Assembly: GCA_013397455.1 (NCBI GenBank)
Contig: VYZB01000214.1
Coordinates: 1,001,997 to 1,065,996 of the forward strand
Origin: Crotophaga sulcirostris
Lineage: Eukaryota > Chordata > Aves > Cuculiformes > Crotophagidae
Length of the DNA: 64,000 bases
Direction: 5' to 3'
Positions within the stretch are counted from its first letter, which is position 1. The number at the start of each line of letters is the position of its first letter. The notes under the pieces were generated by a model. It searched no databases. It was not told the origin of the DNA and saw only the letters and a program-made list of their open reading frames with translations. Below, in pieces: positions 1 through 10,742 of this stretch. The position numbers were made by a program, and so were the translations under genes.

Positions 1-126
1 AGTTCAGCACGGTTTGCCACAGTTTAGCACGGCTTTGGCAGAGTTCAGCACGGTTTTGGCACAGTTTAGCACGGTTTTGGCAGAGTTCAGCACGGTTTTG
101 GCACAGTTTAGCACGGCTTTGGCACG
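1..126. repeat. 21-bp minisatellite (42-bp dimer) upstream of COX10
   Basis: Six consecutive units of about 21 bp are visible, each built on GTTCAGCACGG or GTTTAGCACGG followed by TTTTGGCA and a variable end. The first visible unit is one base short. Units alternate: GTTCAGC units end in CACA, while GTTTAGC units end in CAGA or CACG, so the real period is a 42-bp dimer. The array runs off the left edge, and its last unit decays into unique sequence near 127. Twenty-one bases is a whole number of codons, which is why the stretch reads as an open 7-residue repeat; I infer no protein from that. It ends about 45 bp before the first GGAA promoter site. Confidence 0.93.
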
Positions 127-172
127 GCTCGACAGGGTTCAGCCGCAGCCCAGCGCCGCCCTCACCGCCCCC

Positions 173-195
173 GCGGAAGTGTCGACCCGGAAGCG
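173..195 (+). promoter_or_regulatory. COX10: Tandem ETS/GABP (NRF-2) sites
   Basis: GCGGAAGTG lies at 173-181 and CCGGAAGCG at 187-195. Both contain the ETS core GGAA in the same orientation, 14 bp apart. GABP (NRF-2) binds paired GGAA sites in promoters of many nuclear genes for cytochrome oxidase and its assembly, so the context fits COX10. Binding itself is inferred from motif match. Confidence 0.65.
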
Positions 196-201
196 TTTCC
201 G

Positions 202-237
202 ATGCCGCCGGGCAAGATGGCGGCGCCCGTGCGGTGA
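202..237 (+). other. Upstream ORF (11 codons) in the COX10 leader
   Basis: ATG at 202 opens an 11-codon frame (MPPGKMAAPVR) that stops with TGA at 235-237, 22 bases before the COX10 start codon at 260. A second in-frame ATG lies at 217. If transcription starts upstream of 202 this uORF would be scanned first and could lower COX10 translation. If transcription starts at the YY1 site the uORF is partly or wholly absent. The frame differs from the COX10 frame. Confidence 0.5.
214..224 (+). promoter_or_regulatory. COX10: YY1 site
   Basis: AAGATGGCGGC is an exact match to the consensus YY1 element found at or just downstream of the start of transcription of many housekeeping and mitochondrial genes. 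It contains the second ATG (217) of the upstream ORF, so one sequence may serve as a transcription element and as a start codon in the leader. Confidence 0.7.
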
Positions 238-259
238 GCGCGGAGGGCGCGGGGCGGCC

Positions 260-302
260 ATGAGCTCCGCCCGGCGCTGCCGCCCGCACCGGGCTCTGGC
301 AG
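260..302 (+). CDS. COX10: COX10 exon 1 (coding part): mitochondrial targeting start
   Basis: COX10 farnesylates protoheme to heme O in the inner mitochondrial membrane. This first coding exon encodes MSSARRCRPHRALAG, 15 residues, the same number as exon 1 of human COX10 by my recollection. The peptide is rich in arginine and free of acidic residues, as expected of a mitochondrial presequence. The ATG at 260 was chosen because its frame runs GCA G|gtacc into a phase-1 donor at 303, which joins exactly to the phase-1 acceptor of exon 2 (G + GA = Gly). The upstream ATGs at 202 and 217 are in another frame and stop at 237. No in-frame stop separates this ATG from base 14, so an N-terminal extension is formally possible, but it would read through the minisatellite and is unlikely. 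Confidence 0.88.
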
Positions 303-1132
303 GTACCGCGAGGGGCGGGTGCGCGGGGCCGCGGGCGGTCGCGCTTTTCCCTGGGTCCCCGGGGCTGCCCCTGCCGCGGGGTCGGTGCTGCCCCGCCCCA
401 GTTCCTGACCTTTCGTTCTGCCCGCAGGCTCTGCCCGGAGCGGCGCCCGGCCCGCTGCGACAGACGGGGGTCGGGGCGGGGGATGGGCTGGGTCCGAAGG
501 GACCTTAGAGCCCATCGAGTTTCACCCCCTGCCACGGGCAGGGACACCTCCCACTGGATCAGGGGGCTCCAAGCCCCATCCAACCTGGCCTGGAACACCT
601 CCAGGGATGGGGCAGCCACCACTGCTCTGGGCAATCTGGGCCAGGGCCTCCCCACCCTCACAGCAAAACATTTCTTCCCAAGATCTCATCTCAATCTCCC
701 CTCTTCCAGCTCAAAACCCTTCCCCCTCCTCCTGTCCCTGCACTCCCTGATCCAGAGCCCCTCCCCAGCTTTCCTGGAGCCCCTTTCAGCACTGGAGGCT
801 GCTCTAAGATCTCCCCAGAGCCTTCTCCAGTCTGAACAACCCCAACTCTCAGCTTGTCCTCATGTGGGAGGTGAAGGTCGCAGAAGGACAAAGTAAAAAT
901 TCATTTCTAGGGAGCTGGGAGATTTGGGAGAAACCCCCCAAACCATCTAGACAAACTTACATGTTGGGTTCTTTCTCTTGGAGCCTGTACGTGTGCTTTT
1001 TGCCATCTAGTTCCCATCTGCTGGGGTGTCCTGTCCTGTCCTGGCTGGGAACGTGTGTTGTGGTCAGGGCTGGAGACAGACTGTGTCAGGGGTGGAACTA
1101 AAATTTAATGCTCTCATTTTATCTTTATTTAG
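303..1132 (+). other. COX10: COX10 intron 1
   Basis: GT donor at 303 (CAG|GTACCG) and AG acceptor at 1131-1132 after a T-rich tract. The first 180 bases are CpG-island DNA, then an antisense CR1 copy fills 489-872. The remaining 260 bases are unique sequence in which I see nothing more. Confidence 0.85.
489..872 (-). mobile_element. CR1 LINE fragment, antisense, intron 1
   Basis: On the minus strand this matches the 3' untranslated part of CR1, with landmarks recurring in the other copies of this window: CCCTGCCACGGGCAGGG, CTGGATCAGGGGGCTCC and GATCTCATCTCAATCTCCCC (plus-strand spelling). It is 5'-truncated as CR1 copies usually are. The terminal octamer repeat (ATTCTATG type) expected at its 3' end is missing; the copy begins directly at the edge of the CpG-rich block. 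Confidence 0.92.
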
Positions 1133-1257
1133 GATTATTTGTCTGGCATCTGAAGAACACTGGAGTTCCGCGGGTCCCCTGCCGGTTTGTGCCCCTGTGC
1201 CACCCAGGTGGTGACAGACTTATCACATTTCAGTACTTTAACTTTCTCAAACGAATG
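1133..1257 (+). CDS. COX10: COX10 exon 2
   Basis: Acceptor TTATTTAG|GA at 1132/1133 and donor ATG|GTGAGT at 1257/1258. The 125 bases enter in phase 1 and leave in phase 0. The encoded segment is the variable N-terminal matrix region, starting GLFVWHLKNTG and ending LITFQYFNFLKRM. Human COX10 has WITFQHFSFLKRM at the same place, followed by YVTQ, which begins exon 3 here too. The first half of this exon is poorly conserved, as is usual for presequence and linker residues. Together with exon 1 it gives 56 complete codons. Confidence 0.93.
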
Positions 1258-2215
1258 GTGAGTCAGGGAGCGCATTTATCACGTGTTTCTCATTCTTCAA
1301 TTTGTTTTGTCCCATGTGATGAGTCTAAAGGGAGAAGATCAGTTGATAAAAATTATATTTTTCATGTATACCAGGCTCAGGTAATTCCAGGCATTTTTGC
1401 TTCTGCATTGCATCCAAGTTAAGAACTTGACATGGGGAACATTTGAAGACATGCACTCTGAGAGTGGAGTCCTCCTCTCCTGTTGGGAAACATGAAATGA
1501 GATTCTTTTAAAGTTATTATTAGGTTAGAAAGTAGAAAGCCAAGAGAAGCTAAATGCTGTTTTTCTTAGTCTGTGCTTTGTTCTGTAAGAGATCTAAAAG
1601 AGAGAGCACAACTCTCTCCCAACTCTCCATTCAATGGATGTTCATTTGAACTCTTGCGGAAAATCGTTAGGTGCAGTGTGTGAGCATAATGTTAGGATGA
1701 ACAGCCTAACAGGGGGATGGTTTTACAGCATAGGAGGTTGCTTGTGTTTTCTGGCATTTTTCAGATTTTGTTTCTTAAAGATAGAAAAAGCGTAGTATTT
1801 GTGTTTGGAGACTGGAGGTGTTGTGGGCACATGCATTCCTCTCTGTTTAAAGGTGAATTGATCAGTTGTAATTTAATTGTTATTGCCTGCTAGTTTTGAA
1901 TATGAAAAGAACTGAGTTTACTCTTGAAACTACAAGGAAGTGGTTTTATTCAGCAGCAATTCCTCAAGCTTAACTAAGCTTTATTGATGCAGTTGTGAGG
2001 TGAGAAGCTGCCTTTTATCATCTTGTCCCGCTTCAGAAACTTTTTTGCATGTGCAGTGAGTGTTTGAAGTTCAGGCTAAGTCAGTCCTGTCATCACAGGA
2101 AATGATGCTCCCAACAATAAGTATTGCATAGCAATAATAGTGATGCTGTTAATAACATGAAATGGACAGAAACATCTTCTTCACTATTCAACTCCACGTT
2201 TCTCATTCTGTTTAG
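1258..2215 (+). other. COX10: COX10 intron 2
   Basis: Donor GTGAGT at 1258 and acceptor CTGTTTAG at 2208-2215. The 958 bases are AT-rich unique sequence. I recognise no repeat or RNA gene in it. Confidence 0.88.
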
Positions 2216-2540
2216 TATGTAACACAATGCAACAATGACCTCAGCCAACGAGCCAAACCTAAGTCAGACTCAGTTGCATCTCCTTTTCGTGAGCTTCGGC
2301 AACTGGATCAAGAAAAAATGGTTCTACACAAGATCAGACCAATTTCACCAGTTCAGCAGCCTTCGTCTGAGACTCCAAGCGAAAGTGAGTCAAGAGAAAT
2401 GGAGTCAGCTGCAGAAGCTGAAGACTCAGTCACACCCGTAAGAGCAGAATCCAAAGATGACAGACAATGGAGAGAAATGAAGCTGCAGCTGGAAGATTTG
2501 CCAGGAATTTTGGCACGATTGTCCAAAATTAAGCTTACAG
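2216..2540 (+). CDS. COX10: COX10 exon 3
   Basis: Begins TAT GTA ACA CAA (YVTQ) after TTTAG and ends CTT ACA G before GTACTACTGG. The 325 bases enter in phase 0 and leave in phase 1. The exon encodes about 108 residues of the hydrophilic region before the membrane domain. Its middle is serine- and glutamate-rich and diverges from the human protein. The end, [20 protein letters not shown], is nearly identical to human [20 protein letters not shown] and marks the start of the conserved UbiA-type enzyme core. The phase-1 end joins CT CTG GTT of exon 4 to read ALVV, as in human. Confidence 0.96.
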
Positions 2541-3117
2541 GTACTACTGGTCATTTTTTTTTCACTTCTGTGCGTTGTGTTTGATAAAAGGGTTCTTTAG
2601 CACGTTACTGGTACTAGGGGGGGGGTCGTGATAATTCCTGCTTTACTGACACAGAGTACCTGGGGCAATTCCATCACATCTCTGTGGGTAAGAATTGTTG
2701 TATGGAGGCATTTTATAGTTTTCCTGTTAAATTTGTTTAAAAATGGTGAGGAGAAGCTTGCATCATATCATCATCTGGCTTTTGGCAATTATAAGCAAGC
2801 CTGAGTACAAAAAATATGGTGGAACTGGATTAGGAAGTTAATTTACAAGCATTGTATTAAGTGTATAAAGTCGTCTTGCTTAAGTTTATCAATATTCTGT
2901 CTTAATTTACTTACATTTCACTTTAGTGCTGCTTATTGTGAAATCAGTATTGAAAGTGCCAACAAAAGATAATAATATCTTATAAAGGAAAATGTCTGAC
3001 CAATTAAATTTTCTCAAATAAGGTATAATTTACTTTTCTAGTAAATGGCAGTGTGGTATCATCAAACCCAGCTGTTTGTTAAGCAATTACCTTGTAGCCT
3101 CCTTAGGTTTTCCCTCA

Positions 3118-3418
3118 GGGGCACTTGATCAGGAAGTGCAGGGATAGGGTGAAGGGGAAAGGATTTCACTTGAAAGAGGGGAGCTTGAGATGAGATCTTA
3201 GGAAGAAATGTTTTGCTGTGAAGGTGGGGAGGCCCTGGCCCAGGTTGCCCAGAGCAGTGGTGGCTGCCCCATCCCTGGAGGTGTTTAAGGCCAGGTTGGA
3301 TGGGGCTTGGAGCCCCCTGATCCAGTGGGAGGTGTCCCTACCCGTGACAGGGGATGAAATTGGATGGGCTTTAAGGTTCTTTCTAACCAAAACAATTCCA
3401 TGATTCTGTGATTCTATT
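3118..3418 (+). mobile_element. CR1 LINE 3' fragment, sense, intron 3
   Basis: Sense-strand CR1 3' end with GGGGAGGCCCTGGCCCAGG, CCATCCCTGGAGGTGTT and CCTGATCCAGTGGGAGG. It terminates in the typical octamer-like tail (CATGATTCTGTGATTCTATT). It is 5'-truncated. It is the mirror image of the copy at 489-872 and lies on the other side of exons 2 and 3. Confidence 0.94.
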
Positions 3419-6400
3419 AGTCTAATACCTAACCACTATAAATCATTTCTCTGCCAGATGGTAGTGCTATGTATACTTTCATGTCTAAGGAAACAGTAAT
3501 GATCTGACCAAAGCCCAACATCTTGCCTGTAGCAGGGCCAAGAACAGAAATATAATTTCTCAACTCCCTGTTGCGGGGCTCTCTCCAGTGGGTGATGTGA
3601 ATTCTTGATAATGAAACTTTTGTTCTTTGCCGTAGATTTTTTGTTACAATAAAAATCCTGAATTCAGTTTGCCTTTTGAAACTTTCTGTCTCACAGTATA
3701 TCCATTTTCATTGTTTCTTTCTCCATGGAAAAATTGTCTCAACCTCTCACAGTATAAAACGGTCATTTAAACTTTTCTCTAATAAAAAGGTTTAGTTCTC
3801 AGTGCTGCTGAGACATCTCATGTTTTGGATTTGGCAAAAACAGTCTTGTCTGCGTGTCCAGGTGTTCTTCCTCATTATTTTTAAAAATACCCAAGACATT
3901 TATTTTGTGCTGTTGAAGTGCTGGATTAGCAGACTTGAGGGACGCAAACCCTGTCTTTTGGTACTTTATCACATCACTTTTATGCATTGGCCTTGGTAAT
4001 TCAGAATTTAGATGTATAAAAGTTGTATTGGTACATCCCTAACTGGCTGTTGTCAGGGTTATTGTACTTCGGTTTTGCCACAGCTTTGTGGCATATACAG
4101 CCTCAACTGTTGCTTCTTCTTTCTCCTGGCACAAACAAGGGCTTGTCTTTTCCTCCCCTGTGCTGTTCAATTTCAGTCAAGTTTTGTTCCTGCTGGGATC
4201 ACAATGGGTAACTGAAGTGCTAAGTGACCAATAAGCTCACCTGGTGTATTTTCAACGCCATGATTTTATTTAAGTGGCTTTTTTTATGTGAACTTAAGCT
4301 GGCTGCTCGCTAAAGTCAACTTAAATTTAGAAGATCGCAGTGAGTTCAGAAATCAGAAGGTAAAATGCAACGATTAAGCAACCTCCTTAAAAAGGAGAGG
4401 AAGAGCTGCTCTTGCTAATGTTCCTTCTGGGTAAGCTCAGTGTCAGTGCTATGTCCAAGTGTTGCTGCTGCTCTTCAAAACAGAAATTTCCAGAGCTGCC
4501 CCAAGGTGGAAGAGTGGCTTTGTCTGGAAAGAATGATTGTATACGATACTTTTGTTGTGTGGCCTCAGTGTTGCTGCCAGACTTTTCAACAGCTTCCAGT
4601 AGGCTCTTGTTTAACTGCAAAGGACAACATAGCCAGGCGAGGAAGGGCCCCTCTGGCTTTAGAATGGGGGCATTCCCAGAAACCCCAGGAAGGCAGTAGC
4701 TACAGAGCAAAACGTCATTGGGTTTGTGCTTGTTGTTCGGTGTAAGTCCACACTTTGAGCTGTGGAAAGAGTGGTGAACATTCTATCTGTTGAGATGCTG
4801 TAGAGATACAGAAGAAACCTTTCTCTTTCCTCTTGCTGTGCTCTTTTTGTGTTGGGTATGGAAGACGATCTGGGGTGGGGAGAATTTATTTGAAGTAGAA
4901 AGTGTAAAAAATTAAGTTGGATGGAGAGGGCTTGGTGGGAAGGGAGCTTAGGTTTTGGTCTTTGTTGGTCACAGGCCAGTGTAGGAGACGGGAGCAATAG
5001 TGTGCAGAGCAAGAAAATAGAATTAACTTTTTTCCAACTTGTGTAATCGTTTAGAGAAATTATATATTCTGTGAAGAGTGTGGGGCTGAAGTTCTTTGAT
5101 TTTATTTTTTTCAAAAGAAAAATAAATCCTCTGAGGTCAGTTTTTAAGTTACAAATGACACAACTCAATTCCTGTCACCCGTGAAGTTCTGATAGATCTC
5201 ATATCCTGTGTATTTTTGTTGGCAGCCTCTTTATTTATACTTTTTAGAATATGAAATAACAAAAACTCAAAACTCTGCATTATGCTAAAATGGGACTTCC
5301 TTGTGCACCCTTCGTTTCCCGCTGCTGAAGTGGAGAAAATGTTTGTTTGTGTTCTGAACTGTAATTCACCTTTGAAAGGAAATGGATTTAGCTGTTACCG
5401 TACCCTCCTGCTCCATATAAACTGCAGCTCTTTGTGCCATTAGAGCTCTGTCTTACCAACAGGAAAAGACTTGTGTTTATATTCTTTTGCCATAGAAAAC
5501 AATTAGTCAACTTTCAATTACTTTTCGCATAATCTACCTTTTTGGGTTCAGTTTCCATTGGTTCCCTTCTCTACTGTGTCCTCCGTCGGCTGCTGTCTGA
5601 ACAGCTGTGTCCCACCGTCTCCGCACTCAGGAAGCAAATGCTTCTTAGAGTTGTAAATGTCATTTTTTTCAACTTTATCCTGAAGATCATGTGCAGCTGA
5701 GAACAAGAGAGCAAAATGTGGAAATTCTAATAGTTCATGATGAAAATACATTAAGAATCCCAGATTGTCTCATTTTCTTAAATTTAACCAAGTTTACATT
5801 TAAGCGAGGTTTTCGATAACAATCACAGATGAAAGCTAAACTGTCTGCAAAGCGACCACAGGAAAATTAACCTTCAGTTTTTAATGTAGGGGGAGGGTGA
5901 TGAAGGCATGGTATGATAAATGCTGAGTTTCCCATTAGGTATTTCTCCATGGTTTGGGAATGTTTTCTAATTGTTGCTCTTGTAGTAAAGGATGTCCTGC
6001 CTGTCAGCCTTTTGGAGAGGACACCCAGCCCGATGTACAGCGCTTGACTGAGAAGTGGGTGCATCGACATGGGTTAGGTGTGAACTTAACTACTGATTTC
6101 TGAACAGTGGTAGAGGAGTTTTTACCCTAACTTGCAAGCTCATTGAGTGAGGGGCTGTTCTTTAGCTGTTCTCTGTCTGCTGTGCCTGGAGGAGTGGAGT
6201 CCTGGCTCCAGGCTGCTGTAACATGGGTCTCCTTTGGAAGGTCCTACTGGTGCTCACACCTTTCAAACATTTACCAACCATTCTGTTATCTTGTGTCTCA
6301 ATGTACTGCAGTTAACACTTTGATTTGTCTGCACAAACATATTCATTTGTGTCTAAGGAGTCTTTTTCATTCACTGTTGTGCACTCCCTGGTTTGTGTTT

Positions 6401-9400
6401 ACTTGGAGATTGTGGGCAAAGTCACAGTCTCTCACCCAAAGTCTTTATATTCTTTTATGGCATCTCATTGCAAAGCACTTTTACCTTCCAGCTCTTCAAA
6501 GGTGGGGTAGAGTTTTAGTGGTATTTTCTTCAATATCCATTCTAATGGTGAATCTGTTACAGCTTGCTGAACGTCGCTTTGTTTCAGCGCGGCTTCTGCT
6601 CCTGTCAGCTTGCTCTGGTTCTGTGTGTGCAGTGTCCATGCAGACAGCAATCTCAGAGCACAACAGTGCTGATCTGGAAATCGGAAGTCTTGAGGCATTT
6701 CCCAGTGACTTATGATGAGGTCATGACCATCCTACTTTGTCTCTCTCCACTGCAAATCTAGGAAATGAAGGTGATGGTTCTCCAGATGATTGATACAGCA
6801 AGTTACCAAACCGCTGCATGGTGATGCAACAAGGTGCCCGTGTTGTGTTCACAGGATGAAAGTCTGGCAACAACCACTCTTGAAGGGAAAAATTACATTT
6901 GCTTTAGTGGAGTTCCAGTACATTTCACTTTGTTCTGGAATAATGGCATTTATTATGGCCTTTATTCTTTAAATGGTAACGTTAATATAGCCTGAGACAT
7001 CAACAAAGATTTATCAGTATTCGTTGTTTCCATGTATTCTCAGTTCTGAATGGATTCTATCAGTCTGTCAAAGTAGTTCTCATTTTTGAGATTATTAAAA
7101 CAAGAACTTAATGTCCTGTCAAAGAAGCAAAGCTTAATAGTGGCAGCTTTCTGTCCATTTACTTTCCATGCTACAAGGAAAACTAATGAAATAAAAGTAA
7201 ACAATTACACTTTATTTTTTGCAAAGCATTTTCAAACTGTTTTCTGGCGCAAAGAGATTATCTGCTGTTTGTAACATTTCCTTCGCTGTTCTGTGCAAAG
7301 AATTGTTTGAAGTTCTTGTCCCAGAGCTGATTGCCTCAGAAGTTTGACCTTTCATGTGCAGGTTGTCAACTGCAACACCCAAGCAAATTGAAGTTTCCAA
7401 AGGAAACCTTGGTCAATTGTATCACACCGATACAGATACTATATTTGGCTTTCCTGAAACCAAAGCCTGAAGACTCTGGAAGGAAAATGCCATCAGCTCT
7501 TGGAAAGGTGGTTTCCTTCAAGGAGTGCAGAAACACTTGTGTAAAACAGCAGCATTGTTTCTTAAATTACACTAGAAATGCTTTTGCTTCTGTCCTTTCA
7601 TAGGTACTGATGTATCACCAGTACAGGAGTAGAAATGACATCTAAAGCTGAATTGGTTCTCTTTGCCTTTCCATGCTTTTATTTAACTTGGCTACTTTTC
7701 AGCAGGACGGAAACAAAATATGGGATAGTGATTCACATGCTGTAAACACAAATACAGGGGTTTATAACGGCAGATCAGAGTGCAATGAAGCTTGACGAGG
7801 AATGCAGAGAATACTGGACACAATAGACTCTTTGAATGGGTTTCTGTTCCAGAACCATCGTAGTTCAGTCTCTTTGTCACCAATCCATTAGCATTTTCCT
7901 TTTCATGTACATTGAAGCTGGAGACAACCGTCCCATGTTAACTTTTGCTAAAAGTAAAGATGAAAGGCCGAAAATTAGGTTTAGGCTGAGATCAAAAGTT
8001 TAAAAAGTTAAATCCTGACTTCTTTTTGAAGAATGTGTCTAATGCCAACCCTCATCAACAAACCTGGGAAAGATCAATTCCGTCTATTAGGCCATCAGGT
8101 GAAGTTAATTTGGCCCCTAAAGCACTAAGCTAGCAAAGATTAAAAACTAGAGTCAATTACCTCATGGGATGGAATCTCAGTTCAATAAACTTTTCCTCCA
8201 TGAGGAAAGTAGAAGAGTAAATTATTGCTTCCACAGTAAAAGAAAATAATCCAAAGGGAACATTTTCTTATTTACTTGTGCTATGTTGCACTGGAATTCT
8301 TAGGCAGCGGGGCCGGCAGGGGATGCCTGGCATACAAAGCGCTGCCCACACAACCGCAATACCAGGGGCAGTGCATGAGGGAGAGGATGTTCCACAACCT
8401 TTTTAATGAGATCCTGATAAGTCACGCTGAAATGACGGCCTGAAATTAATCTGCACAAGTCAATGGGAACTTTAATTAGTGCTGTAGCTGTACAGTGGTA
8501 GAATTTCTTTGAGGTCAGCGTGGTGATAATGTTACACTGAGTGGCTGCCAGTCTGCTTCACCTTTCTTCTTCAGTAAATGAGTTGGTGTTTGCCCATAAT
8601 AAGTTGGTGTAAAGTGCTCTCTAAGATAAGTTCTAATTAAATTCTTGTCTAGAAGAGAATGTGTGATTGATTATGCAAAAAAATGAATGTAATCACTCGT
8701 AGAAATGCAAACGCCACTGTTTCACTGTCATCTTCTCAGAGTATTTTTTAACTCTTATCAGTTGTAAAACAATGCATTCCATGTTTTCTTATGTGCTCTA
8801 CTAAGAAAGATGCAGGAGTTTTGAAACCAAGATGCTGATGTATTTATATAATAGAGGGGTCCGGCCTTTCAGCAGTGACAAGTCCCTGTGTGTCCATTAG
8901 TCTGTCTGGTGGGGTTGCAGAATTGATGGTTGTCTCACAACTGCTCAGAGAGGTAGGGCTGCGCTGTAGCTTCGCTATGTTTGTGGCAGTGAGTGCCGGG
9001 CGCTACCCTTGATGATGCTATTGGGGGGGATCCAGAGGCAGGGAAATGCCTGGATGTGGGGAGAGACCCCGACCCGTGTGCTCGCAGCCAGCCTGAGTGA
9101 CAGCCTCTGCACAGCACCCTGCGAATACTGAACAGGGCTAAATAATTCATGTTGGTAGGAGCATTATGTACATTATTGTAATGATATTCAACTGCCAACA
9201 GATGTTAATACTTAGAGGAAAGTTGTGATGAGCAGCAAGTTTTCTTCACTGTCTGTTTAGAATTAAAGCGTAAGGTTCTTATGCAGGCATAGGTCTTAAA
9301 ATCAGTGCTTTGCGTGTGCATCCGTGCTGGCAGGTCTCTGCCATGACATTTAGTTTTTCATCTCAAGTAACACTGCTTAGTGGATAATCCAGGCATTTTC

Positions 9401-10078
9401 AGTTAGCAAAGGTTATTTATTTGTCATTTAACTTCAGACAAGCAGGAGACTGTAGGAATCAGGAAGATAACATTTTGAGGCTTTGATTTGAGCCGGCTGA
9501 GGTCTGGGACATGTAATTGCATGTAAAATATTATTTAAATACTTTCTGTTTAATAACTATTAATTTTAGATTGTAAGGCTCAAGACCATGAACAAAGTAT
9601 GCAGTAAATGTGCTGACTTTTATAGTACAAGAATTTTTGGGCGTCGCAGTGTTTCTTGCCAAAAGTGAAGTTCATCAGCCCTGTTATGTGGGTAACGACA
9701 ATATTAGGATGACGATTTGGGGAACTTTCATTTTACGGATGTGATTTGTGGTGCTGTATTACAGTTATAATTTTGAATGACAAAACTGGAATGGATTTTA
9801 ATTGATCCACTGAAATGTTGAGGCTTTTATATGAGCCCTTGTGCTGAGGGGGCACCTCGTGCCTGAAGTGGGGGCGTCAGACAGGAGTGGTGTGAGCAGC
9901 TACCTGTACAGCGACGTTCCTGCCTCACCAACTGCAGCCTCCATTCCCCAAGTGTCTTTCACTTTCTGCACTGCTTAAGTTCCTGTGGTAATTTGATACA
10001 GTGTATGTCTTTGAGGGGTTTTCTACTGTTTTTCTTCCATGTTAAACATTCTGATGGCGTTTGAGTTACTGGAACAAA

Positions 10079-10390
10079 TAGAATTATGGAATGATTTGGA
10101 TTGGAAGGAATCTTAAAGATCATCCAATTCCAATCCCCTGCCATGGACAAGGACACCACTCGCTGGATCAGGAGGCTCAAAACCCTATCCAGTGTGGCCT
10201 TGAACACCTCCAGAGATGGGGCAGCCACCACTTCTCTGGGCAACCTGTGCTGCTGACTCCCCACTCTCACAGGAAAAAATTTCTTCCTAAGATCTCATCT
10301 CAGTCTCCCCTCTTCCAGCTTAAAACTGTTCCCACTGGTCCTGTCCCTGCACTCCCTGATCAAGAGCCCCTCCTCAGCTTTCCTGCAGGA
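10079..10390 (-). mobile_element. CR1 LINE 3' fragment, antisense, intron 3
   Basis: Starts with TAGAATTATGGAATGATTTGG, the reverse complement of a CR1 tail, and continues through the standard CR1 landmarks with several substitutions. It ends about 350 bases before the exon 4 acceptor. Confidence 0.92.
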
Positions 10391-10742
10391 CCTGTCTCTC
10401 ATGTACATATTGCAGTAGATCCATAGTAGCAAATCTATAAAACGGGGGCAACAGAGGCTAAGTTTTGTTTTGGGCTCTTCTACTAATGTACTGGTGCTTT
10501 TGTTTTTCTCATTTCATCCCTGACAACTCTTCTCCTCTTCTCCTTCTTTCTATAGAGCCTTCATCTTAATTCGTGCTAACTTCGTTAGCTCAGCTCCTGG
10601 TGTTGCTTTCATCCATAAGAGTAGTAAAAAAGTTAGTCTGCACATGAGTTCTTGTAGGGTTTAAAACCCTTAACTCTAGTCGTGTGTAGGAAGGACATGG
10701 TTTTTGTTGGTGCTTTGAACTGTGCTCTTGCTTGTGTTGCAG

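Larger units (their letters stand above)
130..480 (+). promoter_or_regulatory. COX10: GC/CpG-rich promoter and first-exon region of COX10
   Basis: Base composition changes abruptly to GC-rich with many CpG dinucleotides, unlike the flanking minisatellite and the AT-rich introns. This is the pattern of a housekeeping CpG-island promoter. It contains two GGAA sites, a YY1 site, an upstream ORF, the start codon at 260 and the exon 1 donor at 303. No TATA box is seen at a sensible distance. The transcription start cannot be fixed from sequence alone; the sites suggest it lies roughly between 170 and 220. Antisense transcription from such islands is common but nothing here proves it. Confidence 0.8.
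2541..10742 (+). other. COX10: COX10 intron 3
   Basis: Bounded by donor GTACTA at 2541 and acceptor CTTGTGTTGCAG ending 10742. It contains a sense CR1 (3118-3418) and an antisense CR1 (10079-10390). A nine-base G run lies at 2617-2625. From 3419 to 10078 I see only unique AT-rich sequence with no supportable exon; 8440-8700 looks like a possible conserved non-coding stretch, a judgement by eye only. Confidence 0.85.

Noticed and set aside
162..515. 117-codon minus-strand frame over the CpG-rich first exon
   Set aside because: GC-rich DNA has few stops; no homology. An antisense transcript is possible but not shown.
4659..5168. 169-codon open frame on the minus strand in intron 3
   Set aside because: No domain and no promoter or splice signals; composition looks like translated intron.
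6143..6715. 190-codon open frame on the + strand in intron 3
   Set aside because: Low-information cysteine/serine/leucine-rich translation, no homology I recognise, inside an intron.
8503..8530. TTCTTTGAGGTC, which reads FFEV like the start of COX10 exon 5
   Set aside because: It lies before exon 4, lacks an acceptor and continues with unrelated codons.
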